64,000 bases of DNA from positions 62,001 through 126,000 of the forward strand of contig NZ_PVTX01000006.1 in NCBI RefSeq assembly GCF_003003075.1, in the 5' to 3' direction. This document shows positions 25,998-34,717 of this stretch, piece by piece. The DNA comes from Isoptericola halotolerans. Its GTDB lineage: Bacteria; Actinomycetota; Actinomycetes; Actinomycetales; Cellulomonadaceae. A program made the position numbers and the translations under genes. The notes beneath the pieces are model-generated. The model did no database searches. It had not been told where the DNA came from and saw only the letters and a program-made list of their open reading frames with translations. How positions within the stretch are numbered: the stretch's first letter is position 1; each line of letters begins with the position of its first letter.

Positions 25998-28012
25998 GAG
26001 GCCCCGACCGCTCGGGCGGACGTCCGGCGCAGCAGCGCTTCCGTGCGGGCCGGGCCCCGGACGTAGGACCGCAGCCGACGGCGGGCGGCCGCGCCGCGTT
26101 CCCCGTCCAGCAGCACCGCGCGGGACACCGCGCCCACGACGGCCCCTGCGCGCGCCACCTGCCAGCCGAGGGCGCCGTGGTGCTTGCGCAGGAAGTGCTC
26201 CTGCGAGGCGTGGAAGTGGACGTCGCGCCGGCCCGGGTCGTCGCTGGTCGCTCCGCCGAGGTGCAGCGCCTGGACCTCGGGGACGACGGCGTGCCGCCAC
26301 CCGGCCTGGTTGGCCCGGTAGGCCCAGTCGGTCTCCTCGGCGTAGAGGAAGAACCGTTCGTCGAAGCCGCCCACCTCGTCCAACGCCTCTGACCTCAGCA
26401 GCAGCACCGACCCGATGACGAAGGACCGCGCGGCGGGAGTGCGGCGCAACGCACCGAACCCGAGCGCCTCCACCCACGTCGCCGTCGGCGAGGGGTAGGG
26501 CCACACCACCCGCGCCGGCGAGCCGTCGGCACCGACCTGCGCCGGGCCGACGCTCGCCGTCCGCGGCCGGGCGTGCAGGGCTGCCTGGAGGGCGACGACG
26601 TCGTCGGGGCCGACCACGGCGTCCGGGTTGAGCAGGAGGACGTCGGCGCCCGATTCCTGCCGGTGCGCGAGGGCGTGGTTGACGCCGGCGGCGAAGCCCC
26701 CGTTGCGACCGGGGTCGAGGTAGCGACCGCCGAGGCCCTCGGTGATCTCCTGGATCTGCGGCATCGAGGAGTTGTCGACGACGGTCAGCGTGAGCTTGCC
26801 GGCCAGCGGCTCGAGCGCCGTGCGCACGAGGTGCGGCGCACCGTAGGCGACGACGACGACCTCCGGCGGGGCCGGTGCGGCGGTCACGACGTCGCTCGGG
26901 GTCCGGGCGGAGGTCACCTCGCTGTAGAGGTCGTGGTAGCGCCGGGCGACCTCCTGCCACGAGCACGACGCCGCGCGGTCGGCCCCCGCGGCCCGCAGCC
27001 GGCCGGCGAGCCCCGGCTCGTGCCGCACACGCAGCAGCGCGGACCGCAGGGCCGGCGGGTCGTCGGGCGGCACGAGCAGTCCGGCGCCGCCGACGACGTC
27101 GGGCAGCGCCCCGGTCTCCGTGGCCACCACGGGGACTCCGCACGCCATGGCCTCCACCGCGACCCGGCCGAACTGCTCCGTCCAGCCCGGCGTCTCGCGG
27201 GACGGCACCACGAGGACGTCGAGCGTGCGGTAGAACGCCACGAGCGCGTCGCCGTCGAGCGCCCCGTGGAAGCGCACGTCCAGTCCCGCCGTCCGGGCCT
27301 GGTCCTCCAGCCTCCGGCGGACCGGTCCGTCCCCGGCCAGCTCGAGCCGGAGGTCAGGTTCTCCCGCGACGGCCCGCAGCAGGACGTCGACACCCTTGTG
27401 GTCGGCGAGGCGCCCGGCGTAGCCCACCCGCCACGGGCGTCCGCCGTCCTGCGACGGGACCGGCGCGGCGGGGGAGAAGTGCGCCGGGTCCACGCCCAGG
27501 GGGATCGTCTCGACCCGACCGGTGGCGCCCTTGTCGGTGCAGATGCGCCCCGCCTGCTCGTTGCAGACCGACACGCCCGCGGCGGTCCGCAGCGCGTGGG
27601 CCTCGAGCCAGCGGAAGGGCCACGGGTAGCGCTTGCGCAGGTTCTGCGCCGAGTACAGGACGACGGGCGGTGCCGGGCGCCGACCCAGCAGCGCCCGGAG
27701 CCGGCGCAGGGCCAGGACCTCCGCCGTCGCCAGCGCGAACGGTTCCTCGTGGACGTCGACGAGGTCCCAGTCGTGGCCCAGCGCGCGCCACAGGGCGAAC
27801 GGGTCGTAGACGAAGAGCGCGGGGTGCCGACCGGCGGTCCGCACCCCGCGGACGGGTTCGCCCGGCCGGGCGACCAGCCGGACTCGCGAGCCCCCCTCGT
27901 CCCACGAGCGCGCCGCCAGCAAGCGGACGTCGACGCCGCGGCGGCGCAGCGCGCGCTCGCGTTCGCGCCACGCGTCGACGACAGCGCTGTGCGACACGCG
28001 GAGGACCTTCAT
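25994..28012 (-). CDS. Bifunctional GT4-GT2 glycosyltransferase
   Basis: A 672-residue fusion. The N-terminal GT-B half (to about 390) has VGYAGRLADHKGVDVLL and EX7E in TEQFGRVAVEAM. The C-terminal GT-A half (about 405-672) is a GT2 rhamnosyltransferase-like domain: VVAYGAPHLVRTALEPL, VVDNSS, LLNPDAVVGPDDV and FLYAEETDWAYRA. Two adjacent linkages may be built by one polypeptide. The ATG at 28012 is six or seven bases after a minus-strand GACGAT (-10), so the mRNA is probably leaderless. First gene of the operon 28012-21299. Confidence 0.88.
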   Translation of the reverse strand: MKVLRVSHSAVVDAWRERERALRRRGVDVRLLAARSWDEGGSRVRLVARPGEPVRGVRTAGRHPALFVYDPFALWRALGHDWDLVDVHEEPFALATAEVLALRRLRALLGRRPAPPVVLYSAQNLRKRYPWPFRWLEAHALRTAAGVSVCNEQAGRICTDKGATGRVETIPLGVDPAHFSPAAPVPSQDGGRPWRVGYAGRLADHKGVDVLLRAVAGEPDLRLELAGDGPVRRRLEDQARTAGLDVRFHGALDGDALVAFYRTLDVLVVPSRETPGWTEQFGRVAVEAMACGVPVVATETGALPDVVGGAGLLVPPDDPPALRSALLRVRHEPGLAGRLRAAGADRAASCSWQEVARRYHDLYSEVTSARTPSDVVTAAPAPPEVVVVAYGAPHLVRTALEPLAGKLTLTVVDNSSMPQIQEITEGLGGRYLDPGRNGGFAAGVNHALAHRQESGADVLLLNPDAVVGPDDVVALQAALHARPRTASVGPAQVGADGSPARVVWPYPSPTATWVEALGFGALRRTPAARSFVIGSVLLLRSEALDEVGGFDERFFLYAEETDWAYRANQAGWRHAVVPEVQALHLGGATSDDPGRRDVHFHASQEHFLRKHHGALGWQVARAGAVVGAVSRAVLLDGERGAAARRRLRSYVRGPARTEALLRRTSARAVGAS

Positions 28013-28019
28013 GACGACG

Positions 28020-28177
28020 ATCGTCCCCTGCGCGCCCGGACCGTGGAACGGAGGTGCCGGTGAATCACCCGGTGCGCGCCCGAACTTCACCCGTGCCACC
28101 GTGCCGCGGTTCACCCGGCCGGGGCGCTTTTCCACCCGCTCCACGCCTGTCCTGCCCTCGAGGCTTCTGGTTACTGT
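28020..28177. promoter_or_regulatory. Island promoter 2: divergent, four TTCACCC-type sites
   Basis: ATCACCC at 28064, TTCACCC at 28086 and 28110, and TCCACCC at 28131 are spaced 22, 24 and 21 bp. The last starts 41 bp before the + strand -10 TACTGT (28172-28177). In the opposite direction, GGGTGAT starting at 28070 is 45 bp from the minus-strand -10 GACGAT (28025-28020). One array can therefore serve both promoters. The site at 28059-28069 is also a palindrome, GGTGAATCACC. Confidence 0.65.
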
Positions 28178-28213
28178 CGACGCGATGCCGTTCCGTGACC
28201 GGAGGAGACTGCC

Positions 28214-29242
28214 ATGAGGGTTCTTGTCGACGGCGACCGAGGTTATGTCGGTGCCGTCCTGGTACCGCTCCTGCGGGCCCACGGGCACGAGGTCGTCGGC
28301 CTCGACGTCGGGTGGTACGACGGCTGCGACTTCGGGACGCCCGCCGCGGACTACGAGCAGCGCACCGGCGACGTCCGGGACGCGCGGCCGGAGGACCTCG
28401 AGGGCTTCGACGCGGTGGTCCACCTGGCGGCGATCAGCAACGACCCGATCGGGCACCTCGCGCCGGACGCGACGTTCTCGGTGAACGCGGGCGGAGCGGT
28501 CCACATGGCCGAGGCGGCGAAGGCCGCGGGCGTGCCGCGCTTCCTGTTCTCGTCGTCGTGCTCCCTGTACGGCGCGGCGGGGGACGCGCCGGTGGACGAG
28601 CAGAGCCCGTTCCACCCGGTCACGCCGTACGGCGAGTCGAAGGTACGCGCGGAGCAGGGGATCTCCCCGCTCGCGGACGACTCGTTCAGCCCCACCTACC
28701 TGCGCAACGCGACGGCGTACGGGTCATCGCGGCGCCTGCGGGCCGACATCGTCGTCAACAACCTCACGGGCACGGCGTTCACGCGGGGCGAGGTGCGGCT
28801 GCAGTCCGACGGCTCGCCGTGGCGGCCGCTGGTGCACGTCCAGGACATCGCGCGGGCCTTCCTGGCCGCGCTCGAGGCGCCGCGTGAGGTGGTGCACGAC
28901 CAGGCGTTCAACGTGGGCCGCGACGAGGACGTCGTGCAGATCCGCACCGTGGCCGAGCAGGTCGCCGACGTCACCGGGGCGCCCGTGACCTTCGCGCCGG
29001 GGGCGGGGGCCGACGCCCGCAACTACCGCGTCGACTTCGGCAAGATCCGCAGCCTGCTGCCGGCGGCCGACCCCCGCTGGACCGTGCGGGACGGCATCGA
29101 GGAGCTGTGGCGGGACATGCGCCAGCGGGGCCTGACCACCGAGGACTTCGAGCAGACGTTCGTCCGGCTGCACCGCATCCAGGAGCTGGCGGCCGCCGGT
29201 CGCCTGGACCTCGCCTCGCTGCGCATGGTGGTGGCGGCATGA
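28214..29242 (+). CDS. NAD-dependent epimerase/dehydratase (extended SDR)
   Basis: A 342-residue SDR acting on nucleotide sugars. The N-terminal dinucleotide site is GDRGYVG (GxxGxxG), followed by [11 protein letters not shown], and the catalytic Tyr-Lys pair is in [11 protein letters not shown]. The exact reaction is not readable. Coupling to a sugar C-methyltransferase suggests it helps make a branched or deoxy sugar. A GGAGGAG site precedes the ATG. It overlaps the next gene by 4 bases (ATGA). Confidence 0.92.
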   Translation: MRVLVDGDRGYVGAVLVPLLRAHGHEVVGLDVGWYDGCDFGTPAADYEQRTGDVRDARPEDLEGFDAVVHLAAISNDPIGHLAPDATFSVNAGGAVHMAEAAKAAGVPRFLFSSSCSLYGAAGDAPVDEQSPFHPVTPYGESKVRAEQGISPLADDSFSPTYLRNATAYGSSRRLRADIVVNNLTGTAFTRGEVRLQSDGSPWRPLVHVQDIARAFLAALEAPREVVHDQAFNVGRDEDVVQIRTVAEQVADVTGAPVTFAPGAGADARNYRVDFGKIRSLLPAADPRWTVRDGIEELWRDMRQRGLTTEDFEQTFVRLHRIQELAAAGRLDLASLRMVVAA

Positions 29243-30543
29243 CGGCGACGGCGTCCGCGGCGGCCGCTGCCAGGACTGCGGCCTCGGCGTCGGTGCCGGC
29301 GTGCCGCCTGTGCGGCGCGGAGCTGACGCGCACGTTCGTCGACCTCGGCATGTCCCCGCCGTGCGAGGCGATCCTGCGGGCGGACCAGATCGACCAGGGG
29401 GAGACCTTCTACCCGCTCAACGTGCGGATCTGCATGCAGTGCCTGCTGGTGCAGCTCCCCGCCTACGTCGCCGAGACGGAGATCTTCGACGACTACGCCT
29501 ACTTCTCCTCGTTCTCCACGAGCTGGGTCGAGCACGCCCGCCAGTACGTCGAGAAGGCGACCGACCGGCTCGGCCTCGACGCCGGGTCGTCGTTCGTCGT
29601 CGAGGTGGCGAGCAACGACGGCTACCTGCTGCAGCACGTGCAGGCGCAGGGCATCCGCTGCCTGGGCATCGAGCCGTCCCGCACGGTCGCCGAGGCGGCC
29701 GTGGCGAAGGGGATCCCGACGCTCGTGGAGTTCCTCGGGGAGCAGAGCGGCCGCACGGTCCGCGCCGAGCACGGACCGGCCGACCTCGTCGTGGCGAACA
29801 ACGTGTTCGCCCACGTGCCCGACATCGTCGACTTCGCGAAGGGGCTGCGGGCCCTCGTGGCCGACGACGGCCGGGTCACGATCGAGATCCCGCACCTGCT
29901 GCGCCTCATCGAGGGCAACGAGTACGACACGATCTACCACGAGCACTTCTCCTACCTGTCGCTGCTGACCACGCAGCGGGTGCTCGCGGCGGCCGGGCTC
30001 ACGGTGGTCGACGTCGAGGAGCTCGCCAGCCACGGCGGGTCGCTGCGCACCTGGTCGGCACCGACGGAGACTGTGGAGTCCGGGCGCGTCGTCCCGACGG
30101 CGGCGGTCGCCGAGGTGCTCGCCGCCGAGGCCGACTTCGGCCTGCACAGCGTCGAGGGGCACGACGGGTTCGCCGAGCAGGTGGCGCAGGTGCGCGACGA
30201 CTTCGTGTCGTTCCTGCTGGACGCACGCCGCGCCGGCAAGCGGGTCGTGGCCTACGGGGCGCCGGGCAAGGGCAACACGCTGCTCAACCACTGCGGCGTG
30301 CGGGCCGACCTCCTGGAGTTCGCGGTCGACCGGAACCCGTACAAGCACGGCCGGTTCCTGCCCGGCACGCACATCCCCGTGCACGCGCCCGAGGCGCTCG
30401 ACGCAGCACGACCCGACTACGTCGTCATCATGCCGTGGAACCTCCGGAAGGAGATCTCGGCACAGCTCGCCCCCGTCGCCGACTGGGGAGGGAAGCTGGT
30501 CGTCGCGCTCCCGCACCTCGAGGTGTTCGAGCCGGGGACGTGA
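29239..30543 (+). CDS. SAM-dependent sugar C-methyltransferase
   Basis: A 434-residue protein of the NovU/TylCIII type. The N-terminal zinc-binding domain has CxxC pairs at Cys22/25 and Cys65/68. The central Rossmann SAM domain has [12 protein letters not shown] near residue 120. The conserved segment [15 protein letters not shown] carries the presumed catalytic Tyr/His residues, and the C-terminal Methyltransf_14 domain has [14 protein letters not shown]. These enzymes methylate a carbon (usually C-3) of a keto-deoxy nucleotide sugar. It is sandwiched between an SDR and a degenerate paralog in one operon. Confidence 0.92.
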   Translation: MTATASAAAAARTAASASVPACRLCGAELTRTFVDLGMSPPCEAILRADQIDQGETFYPLNVRICMQCLLVQLPAYVAETEIFDDYAYFSSFSTSWVEHARQYVEKATDRLGLDAGSSFVVEVASNDGYLLQHVQAQGIRCLGIEPSRTVAEAAVAKGIPTLVEFLGEQSGRTVRAEHGPADLVVANNVFAHVPDIVDFAKGLRALVADDGRVTIEIPHLLRLIEGNEYDTIYHEHFSYLSLLTTQRVLAAAGLTVVDVEELASHGGSLRTWSAPTETVESGRVVPTAAVAEVLAAEADFGLHSVEGHDGFAEQVAQVRDDFVSFLLDARRAGKRVVAYGAPGKGNTLLNHCGVRADLLEFAVDRNPYKHGRFLPGTHIPVHAPEALDAARPDYVVIMPWNLRKEISAQLAPVADWGGKLVVALPHLEVFEPGT

Positions 30544-31751
30544 TGGGCGCCCGGCCGGTCACGTCCTGGCGGTGCCGGTGGTGCGGAGCGGACGACGGCT
30601 CCGTCGTGCTCGACCTGGGCGAGCAGCCCGCGGCCGACGCGTTCCCTCCCGCCGGGGCCACGGGAGCGGACGACGTGTACCCGCTGCGGATGGTCCTGTG
30701 CGCCGGGTGCGGCCTGGCCCAGCTCGAGGAGGACCCGACCGACGCCGACGAGCCGCGAGGGATCGAACCGGCAGCCCTCGTCGCGCAGGCCCGTGAGGCG
30801 GTCGACGACCTCGCCGCCGCCGGCCTGGCGGCCTCGGGTGCCCGCGTGGCCGAGCAGCCCAGCCCCCACGGCGGATCCTGGCTGGGCCAGCTCGCCGAGC
30901 GCGGCCTGACGGTCGTCCCGGACGAGCCGGGTGCCGACGACGAGGAGCGGGTCGACCTCCTCGTCGACTCGCTCGGCATGATGCACGACGCCGACCAGCG
31001 GGCCGCCCTCGCGGACCGCGCCGACCAGCTCGCCCCCGAGGGGGTGCTCGCCCTGCACGTCCACCCGCTCGGCACGATCCTGCGCACGAGCGCCTGGAAC
31101 GCGCTGCGGCACGGGCACTACGCCTACTACTCCGTGACCTGGCTCGTGCGCGCCGCCCGGGAAGTCGGCGTCGTGCCGGTGGGGCTGTGGCGGTACGCGC
31201 TGTACGGCGGCACGGTGGTGCTGGCTCTGGTGCCGGCCGGGTCGCGGCGTGCCGCCGAGCACGCCGGGTCCGCGGCGCTCGCGGACCTCGACCAGGTCCT
31301 GGACGACGAGCGGGTCGCCGGGGTGACCGACCCGGACGCCGTGGGACGGTTGCAGGCCGAGGTCACCACGACGGCGACGGCGCTGCGGGCGTGGGTGGAC
31401 GACCACCGCGCGGAGGGGATCGTCGGCTACGGAGCGGCCTCCCGGGCGGTGGCGCTGCTGGCCGCGGCAGGGGTGACGGGTCGCGACGTGCGCGCGGTGG
31501 TCGACGCGTCGGCCGCGAAGAGCGGCCTGTCGATGCCGGGGACCGCAGGGGCCGACGGCGCACCGCGGATCCCGATCGTCGAGCCGGCCGCGCTGGGCGG
31601 GCTCCGGCCCCGATGGGTGGTGCTGTTCGTCCCCGACCTCCTGGACGAGGTGCGCCGGGCCTACCCGGAGGTGGAGGCGTCCGGCGGGAGCTGGGTCGTG
31701 GCCGAGCCCGCTCCGGTCGTCGTCGCCCCCGACGGGATCACGACGCGCTGA
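30543..31751 (+). CDS. Degenerate C-methyltransferase paralog
   Basis: A 402-residue paralog of the preceding gene. Zinc ligand pairs are kept (CRWCG, CAGCG) and the C-terminal Methyltransf_14-like part remains (VGYGAASRAVALLAAAGV). The SAM-binding motif is reduced to RVAEQPSPHGGSW near residue 101, and the YHEHFSY region is replaced by HGHYAYYSVTW. It may be catalytically dead and act as a partner subunit, or use another substrate. The ATG shares one base with the upstream stop. The 3' end overlaps the epimerase gene on the other strand by 14 bases. Confidence 0.8.
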   Translation: MGARPVTSWRCRWCGADDGSVVLDLGEQPAADAFPPAGATGADDVYPLRMVLCAGCGLAQLEEDPTDADEPRGIEPAALVAQAREAVDDLAAAGLAASGARVAEQPSPHGGSWLGQLAERGLTVVPDEPGADDEERVDLLVDSLGMMHDADQRAALADRADQLAPEGVLALHVHPLGTILRTSAWNALRHGHYAYYSVTWLVRAAREVGVVPVGLWRYALYGGTVVLALVPAGSRRAAEHAGSAALADLDQVLDDERVAGVTDPDAVGRLQAEVTTTATALRAWVDDHRAEGIVGYGAASRAVALLAAAGVTGRDVRAVVDASAAKSGLSMPGTAGADGAPRIPIVEPAALGGLRPRWVVLFVPDLLDEVRRAYPEVEASGGSWVVAEPAPVVVAPDGITTR

Positions 31752-32289
31752 GGCGACCGGTGAGCTGCGCCCACGACCCGGCGGCGCGGTCGCGCGCGCT
31801 GACCGTCGTGATCTCCGCCGGCCAGGCGATGGCCAGGTCGGGGTCCAGATGGTGCACGGCGACGTCCTCCGTGGGGTCGTGCTCGGCGTCGATGCGGTAG
31901 CAGACGTCCGCCGTCGGCGTCAGGGTCTGGTGGCCGTGGAGGAAGCCCCGCGGGATGTACAGCGACACGAAGGTGTCGTCGTCGAGCACGACCGACTCCG
32001 CCTGGCCGAACGTCGGTGACCCGGGTCGCGCGTCCACCACGACGTCGAGCACGGCGCCGTGGGCCGCCCGGACCAGCTTGGCCTCGCCCGACCCCACGCG
32101 TCCGTGCATGCCGCGCACGACGCCCTGGTGCGAGCGGGACTGCGAGTCCTGGACGAACGCCGCGGGGTCGATGCCCGCCTCGCGCGCCGTGGCGTCGTCG
32201 AACGTGCGCGTGAAGAAGCCGCGCTCGTCGCGATGCGGGGTGGGCACCAGGCGCAGGAGCCCGGCGAGGCGGGTGGTCTCGACACGCAT
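31738..32289 (-). CDS. RmlC-like dTDP-4-keto-6-deoxyhexose 3,5-epimerase
   Basis: A 183-residue cupin of the RmlC family. RDERGFFTRTFD, QDSQSRSHQGVVRGMHGR (catalytic His), VLDVVVDARPGSPTFGQ, IPRGFLHG and the Tyr in ADVCYRID are present. It epimerises C-3 and/or C-5 of a keto-deoxy nucleotide sugar. It pairs functionally with the SDR and the C-methyltransferase. The -10 TAGCCT (minus strand, 32301-32296) ends six bases before the ATG, so the transcript is leaderless. Transcribed alone. Confidence 0.92.
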   Translation of the reverse strand: MRVETTRLAGLLRLVPTPHRDERGFFTRTFDDATAREAGIDPAAFVQDSQSRSHQGVVRGMHGRVGSGEAKLVRAAHGAVLDVVVDARPGSPTFGQAESVVLDDDTFVSLYIPRGFLHGHQTLTPTADVCYRIDAEHDPTEDVAVHHLDPDLAIAWPAEITTVSARDRAAGSWAQLTGRLSAS

Positions 32290-32295
32290 GGCTCG

Positions 32296-32405
32296 AGGCT
32301 AGGCGGTCGGCCTGCGAGCAGCCAGCGGGCACCCGCCCGGACTGCTCCTCACCCGGGTGAATTGGCGTCAGGCCGTTGAGGCTGCTCGGTTCGTGCACGA
32401 ACAAT
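32296..32405. promoter_or_regulatory. Island promoter 3: divergent, palindromic TCACCCGGGTGA
   Basis: A perfect 12-bp palindrome TCACCCGGGTGA (32349-32360) lies between divergent genes. GGGTGAA at 32355 is 45 bp before AACAAT (32400-32405), a candidate -10 with TTGAGG (32376-32381) at -35. Toward the epimerase, the motif begins 60 bp before TAGCCT. A second perfect palindrome, GTTCGTGCACGAAC (32389-32402), overlaps the right-hand -10. Confidence 0.55.
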
Positions 32406-32438
32406 GGTCTGGGAGAACGGGCGGACTGGAGGCCAACG

Positions 32439-33869
32439 ATGGGTGCGACCCGCACGGCAAGTCCCCAGGAGATCTCCGGGCGTCTCACGCCGGCTCCGCG
32501 GCACACCACCTGGACAGGTTCTGCCGCCGCGCAGGAGCGGCTGCACCGCCTCGTCCCCGGTGGCGCGCACACCTACGCGCGCGGCTCCGACCAGTACCCC
32601 GAGGGGGTCGCCCCGGTCCTGGTGCGCGGTGTCGGCGCGCGGGTGCAGGACGTCGACGGGAACTGGTACGTCGAGTACGGCATGGGCTTGCGCAGCGTCA
32701 CGCTCGGCCACGGTTACCGGCCGGTGGTCGACGCCGTGACCCGCGCCGCCGCCGACGGCGTGAGCTTCTCTCGTCCCTCTGTCCGGGAGCTGGAGGCCGC
32801 GGAACGGTTCCTCGAGACGGTTCCCGGGGCGGACATGGTGAAGTTCGCGAAGAACGGTTCCGACGCGACGACGGCGGCTCTCAGGCTCGCCCGTGCTGCG
32901 ACCGGCCGTGCGATGGTCGCGATCTGCAGCAGCCAGCCGTTCTTCTCCGTCGACGACTGGTTCATCTCCACCACCGGGATGGACGCCGGCATCCCCGGCG
33001 CCGGGCGCGACCTCACCGTCGGGTTCGCCTACAACGACCTCGACTCGCTGCGCCGGGTCCTCGAGGAGCACCGCGGGCAGGTGGCCGCCGTGTTCCTCGA
33101 AGCGGCGACCGGGGGCGCCGAGCCCGCCCCGGGCTTCCTCGAGGGCGTGCGCGGTCTCGCCACCGAGCACGGCGCCGTCATGGTCCTCGACGAGATGATC
33201 ACCGGGATGCGCTGGCACGCCGGTGGCGCCCAGCAGGTGTACGGCGTCATCCCCGACCTGTCGACGTGGGGCAAGGCGCTCGGCAACGGGTTCGCCGTCT
33301 CCGCCCTCGCCGGCAAGCGCGACCTGATGGAGCTCGGGGGCCTCGACACCGCGCGCCCCCGCGTGTTCCTGCTGTCGACGACGCACGGCGCGGAGACGAC
33401 CGGGCTCGCCGCCTACCTCGCCGTCTCGGACGCCTACGCCGAGCACGACGTCGTCGGCATCATGGAACGTCAGGGCGAGCGGCTGCGCCGCGGGGTCGAG
33501 GAGGTCGCGGCCGCCGCCGGCGTCGCCGACCACGTGACCGTCGGCGGCCGGGCGTCCTGCCTCGTCTTCGGCACCCGGGACCCGCAGGGCGAACCCAGCC
33601 AGGCCTTCCGGGCGTTGTTCCTGCAGGAGCTGCTCCGCCACGGCGTGCTGGGGCAGTCGTTCGTCGTCTCCGCCGCGCACACCGACGACGACGTCGACCT
33701 CACGGTCGAGGCCGTGGCACGGGCCTGCGTCGTCTACGCCAAGGCTCTCGACAACGGCACCACCGACGGGTTCCTCCGGGGCCGACCGGTGGCGCCCGCA
33801 CTACGCACGCACGCCGCACCACGTCGCCTGCCTGACCTGGGGGCGCCGACCCAGGAGGTCAAGCCATGA
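32439..33869 (+). CDS. Class III PLP-dependent aminotransferase (GSA-aminomutase-like)
   Basis: A 476-residue PLP enzyme resembling glutamate-1-semialdehyde 2,1-aminomutase. VPGGAHTYARGSDQYPEG, VQDVDGNWYVEYGMGLRSVTLGH, KNGSDATTAALRLARA and VLDEMITGMR are present, with the presumed PLP Lys279 in STWGKALGNGF. The island context makes heme synthesis unlikely; sugar or side-chain amination in a surface glycan is a better guess. The ATG at 32439 follows GGAGG by six bases. The 3' end overlaps the nucleotidyltransferase gene by 4 bases. Confidence 0.88.
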   Translation: MGATRTASPQEISGRLTPAPRHTTWTGSAAAQERLHRLVPGGAHTYARGSDQYPEGVAPVLVRGVGARVQDVDGNWYVEYGMGLRSVTLGHGYRPVVDAVTRAAADGVSFSRPSVRELEAAERFLETVPGADMVKFAKNGSDATTAALRLARAATGRAMVAICSSQPFFSVDDWFISTTGMDAGIPGAGRDLTVGFAYNDLDSLRRVLEEHRGQVAAVFLEAATGGAEPAPGFLEGVRGLATEHGAVMVLDEMITGMRWHAGGAQQVYGVIPDLSTWGKALGNGFAVSALAGKRDLMELGGLDTARPRVFLLSTTHGAETTGLAAYLAVSDAYAEHDVVGIMERQGERLRRGVEEVAAAAGVADHVTVGGRASCLVFGTRDPQGEPSQAFRALFLQELLRHGVLGQSFVVSAAHTDDDVDLTVEAVARACVVYAKALDNGTTDGFLRGRPVAPALRTHAAPRRLPDLGAPTQEVKP

Positions 33870-34717
33870 AGGTCGTCCTGTTCTGCGGGGGGCTGGGGAT
33901 GCGCATGCGGTCCGGCCACGACTCGCTCCCCAAGCCGATGATGCCGATCGGTTCGCGCCCGGTGCTGTGGCACATCATGAAGTACTACGCGCACTTCGGG
34001 CACACGGAGTTCGTCCTGGCCCTCGGCTACGGCGCGAACGCCGTGAAGGACTACTTCCTCGACTACCAGGAGACGCACTCCAACGACTTCGTCCTGACCA
34101 AGGGCGGCGAGCAGATCGAGCTGCTCGGCAGCGACATCAGCGAGTGGCGCATCACGTTCGTCGACACCGGCATGGACACGGCGATCGGTGAACGACTGCG
34201 TCGTGTGCGGCGCTACCTCGACGACGACGAGGTGTTCCTGGCCAACTACGGGGACGTGCTCACCGACGCGCCGATGGACACGATCGTCGACGACTTCTTG
34301 CAGACCGACGCCGTCGGCTCGTTGATGGCCGTCGCGCCCCAGGACTCGTTCCACGTGGTGCGCTTCGAGCCCGACGGCACCATGCAGGACCTCGAGCCGG
34401 TGGCCGGTATGAGCATGTGCATCAACGGTGGCTACTTCGTGCTGCGTCAGGGCATCTTCGACTACCTGAACGAGGGCGAGGACCTCGTGATGGACGCGTG
34501 CGTCCGGGCCGCTCGCGACGGACGCTTCCGCGTCCACCCGCACGAGGGCTTCTGGGCCCCGATGGACACGCTCAAGGAGCGGTCCGCGCTGGACGAGATG
34601 AACCGTGTCGGCAACCGGCCGTGGGCCGTCTGGGACGCAGGGACGCAGCACCAGGTGCGCAGGGTGCCCGAGGTCGACGTCCCCGACGTCGTGGGGCCCG
34701 TCCGTGCGAGCGCCTGA
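33866..34717 (+). CDS. Sugar-1-phosphate nucleotidyltransferase (RfbF-like)
   Basis: A 283-residue nucleotidyltransferase. FCGGLGMRMR at the N-terminus is followed by PKPMMPIGSRPVLWHIMKYY, the pattern of glucose-1-phosphate cytidylyltransferases (RfbF/DdhA). NYGDVLTDAP carries a metal-binding Asp, and GYFVLRQGIFDYL matches too. It would activate a sugar phosphate as CDP- (or other NDP-) sugar. It is translationally coupled on both sides. Confidence 0.88.
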   Translation: MKVVLFCGGLGMRMRSGHDSLPKPMMPIGSRPVLWHIMKYYAHFGHTEFVLALGYGANAVKDYFLDYQETHSNDFVLTKGGEQIELLGSDISEWRITFVDTGMDTAIGERLRRVRRYLDDDEVFLANYGDVLTDAPMDTIVDDFLQTDAVGSLMAVAPQDSFHVVRFEPDGTMQDLEPVAGMSMCINGGYFVLRQGIFDYLNEGEDLVMDACVRAARDGRFRVHPHEGFWAPMDTLKERSALDEMNRVGNRPWAVWDAGTQHQVRRVPEVDVPDVVGPVRASA

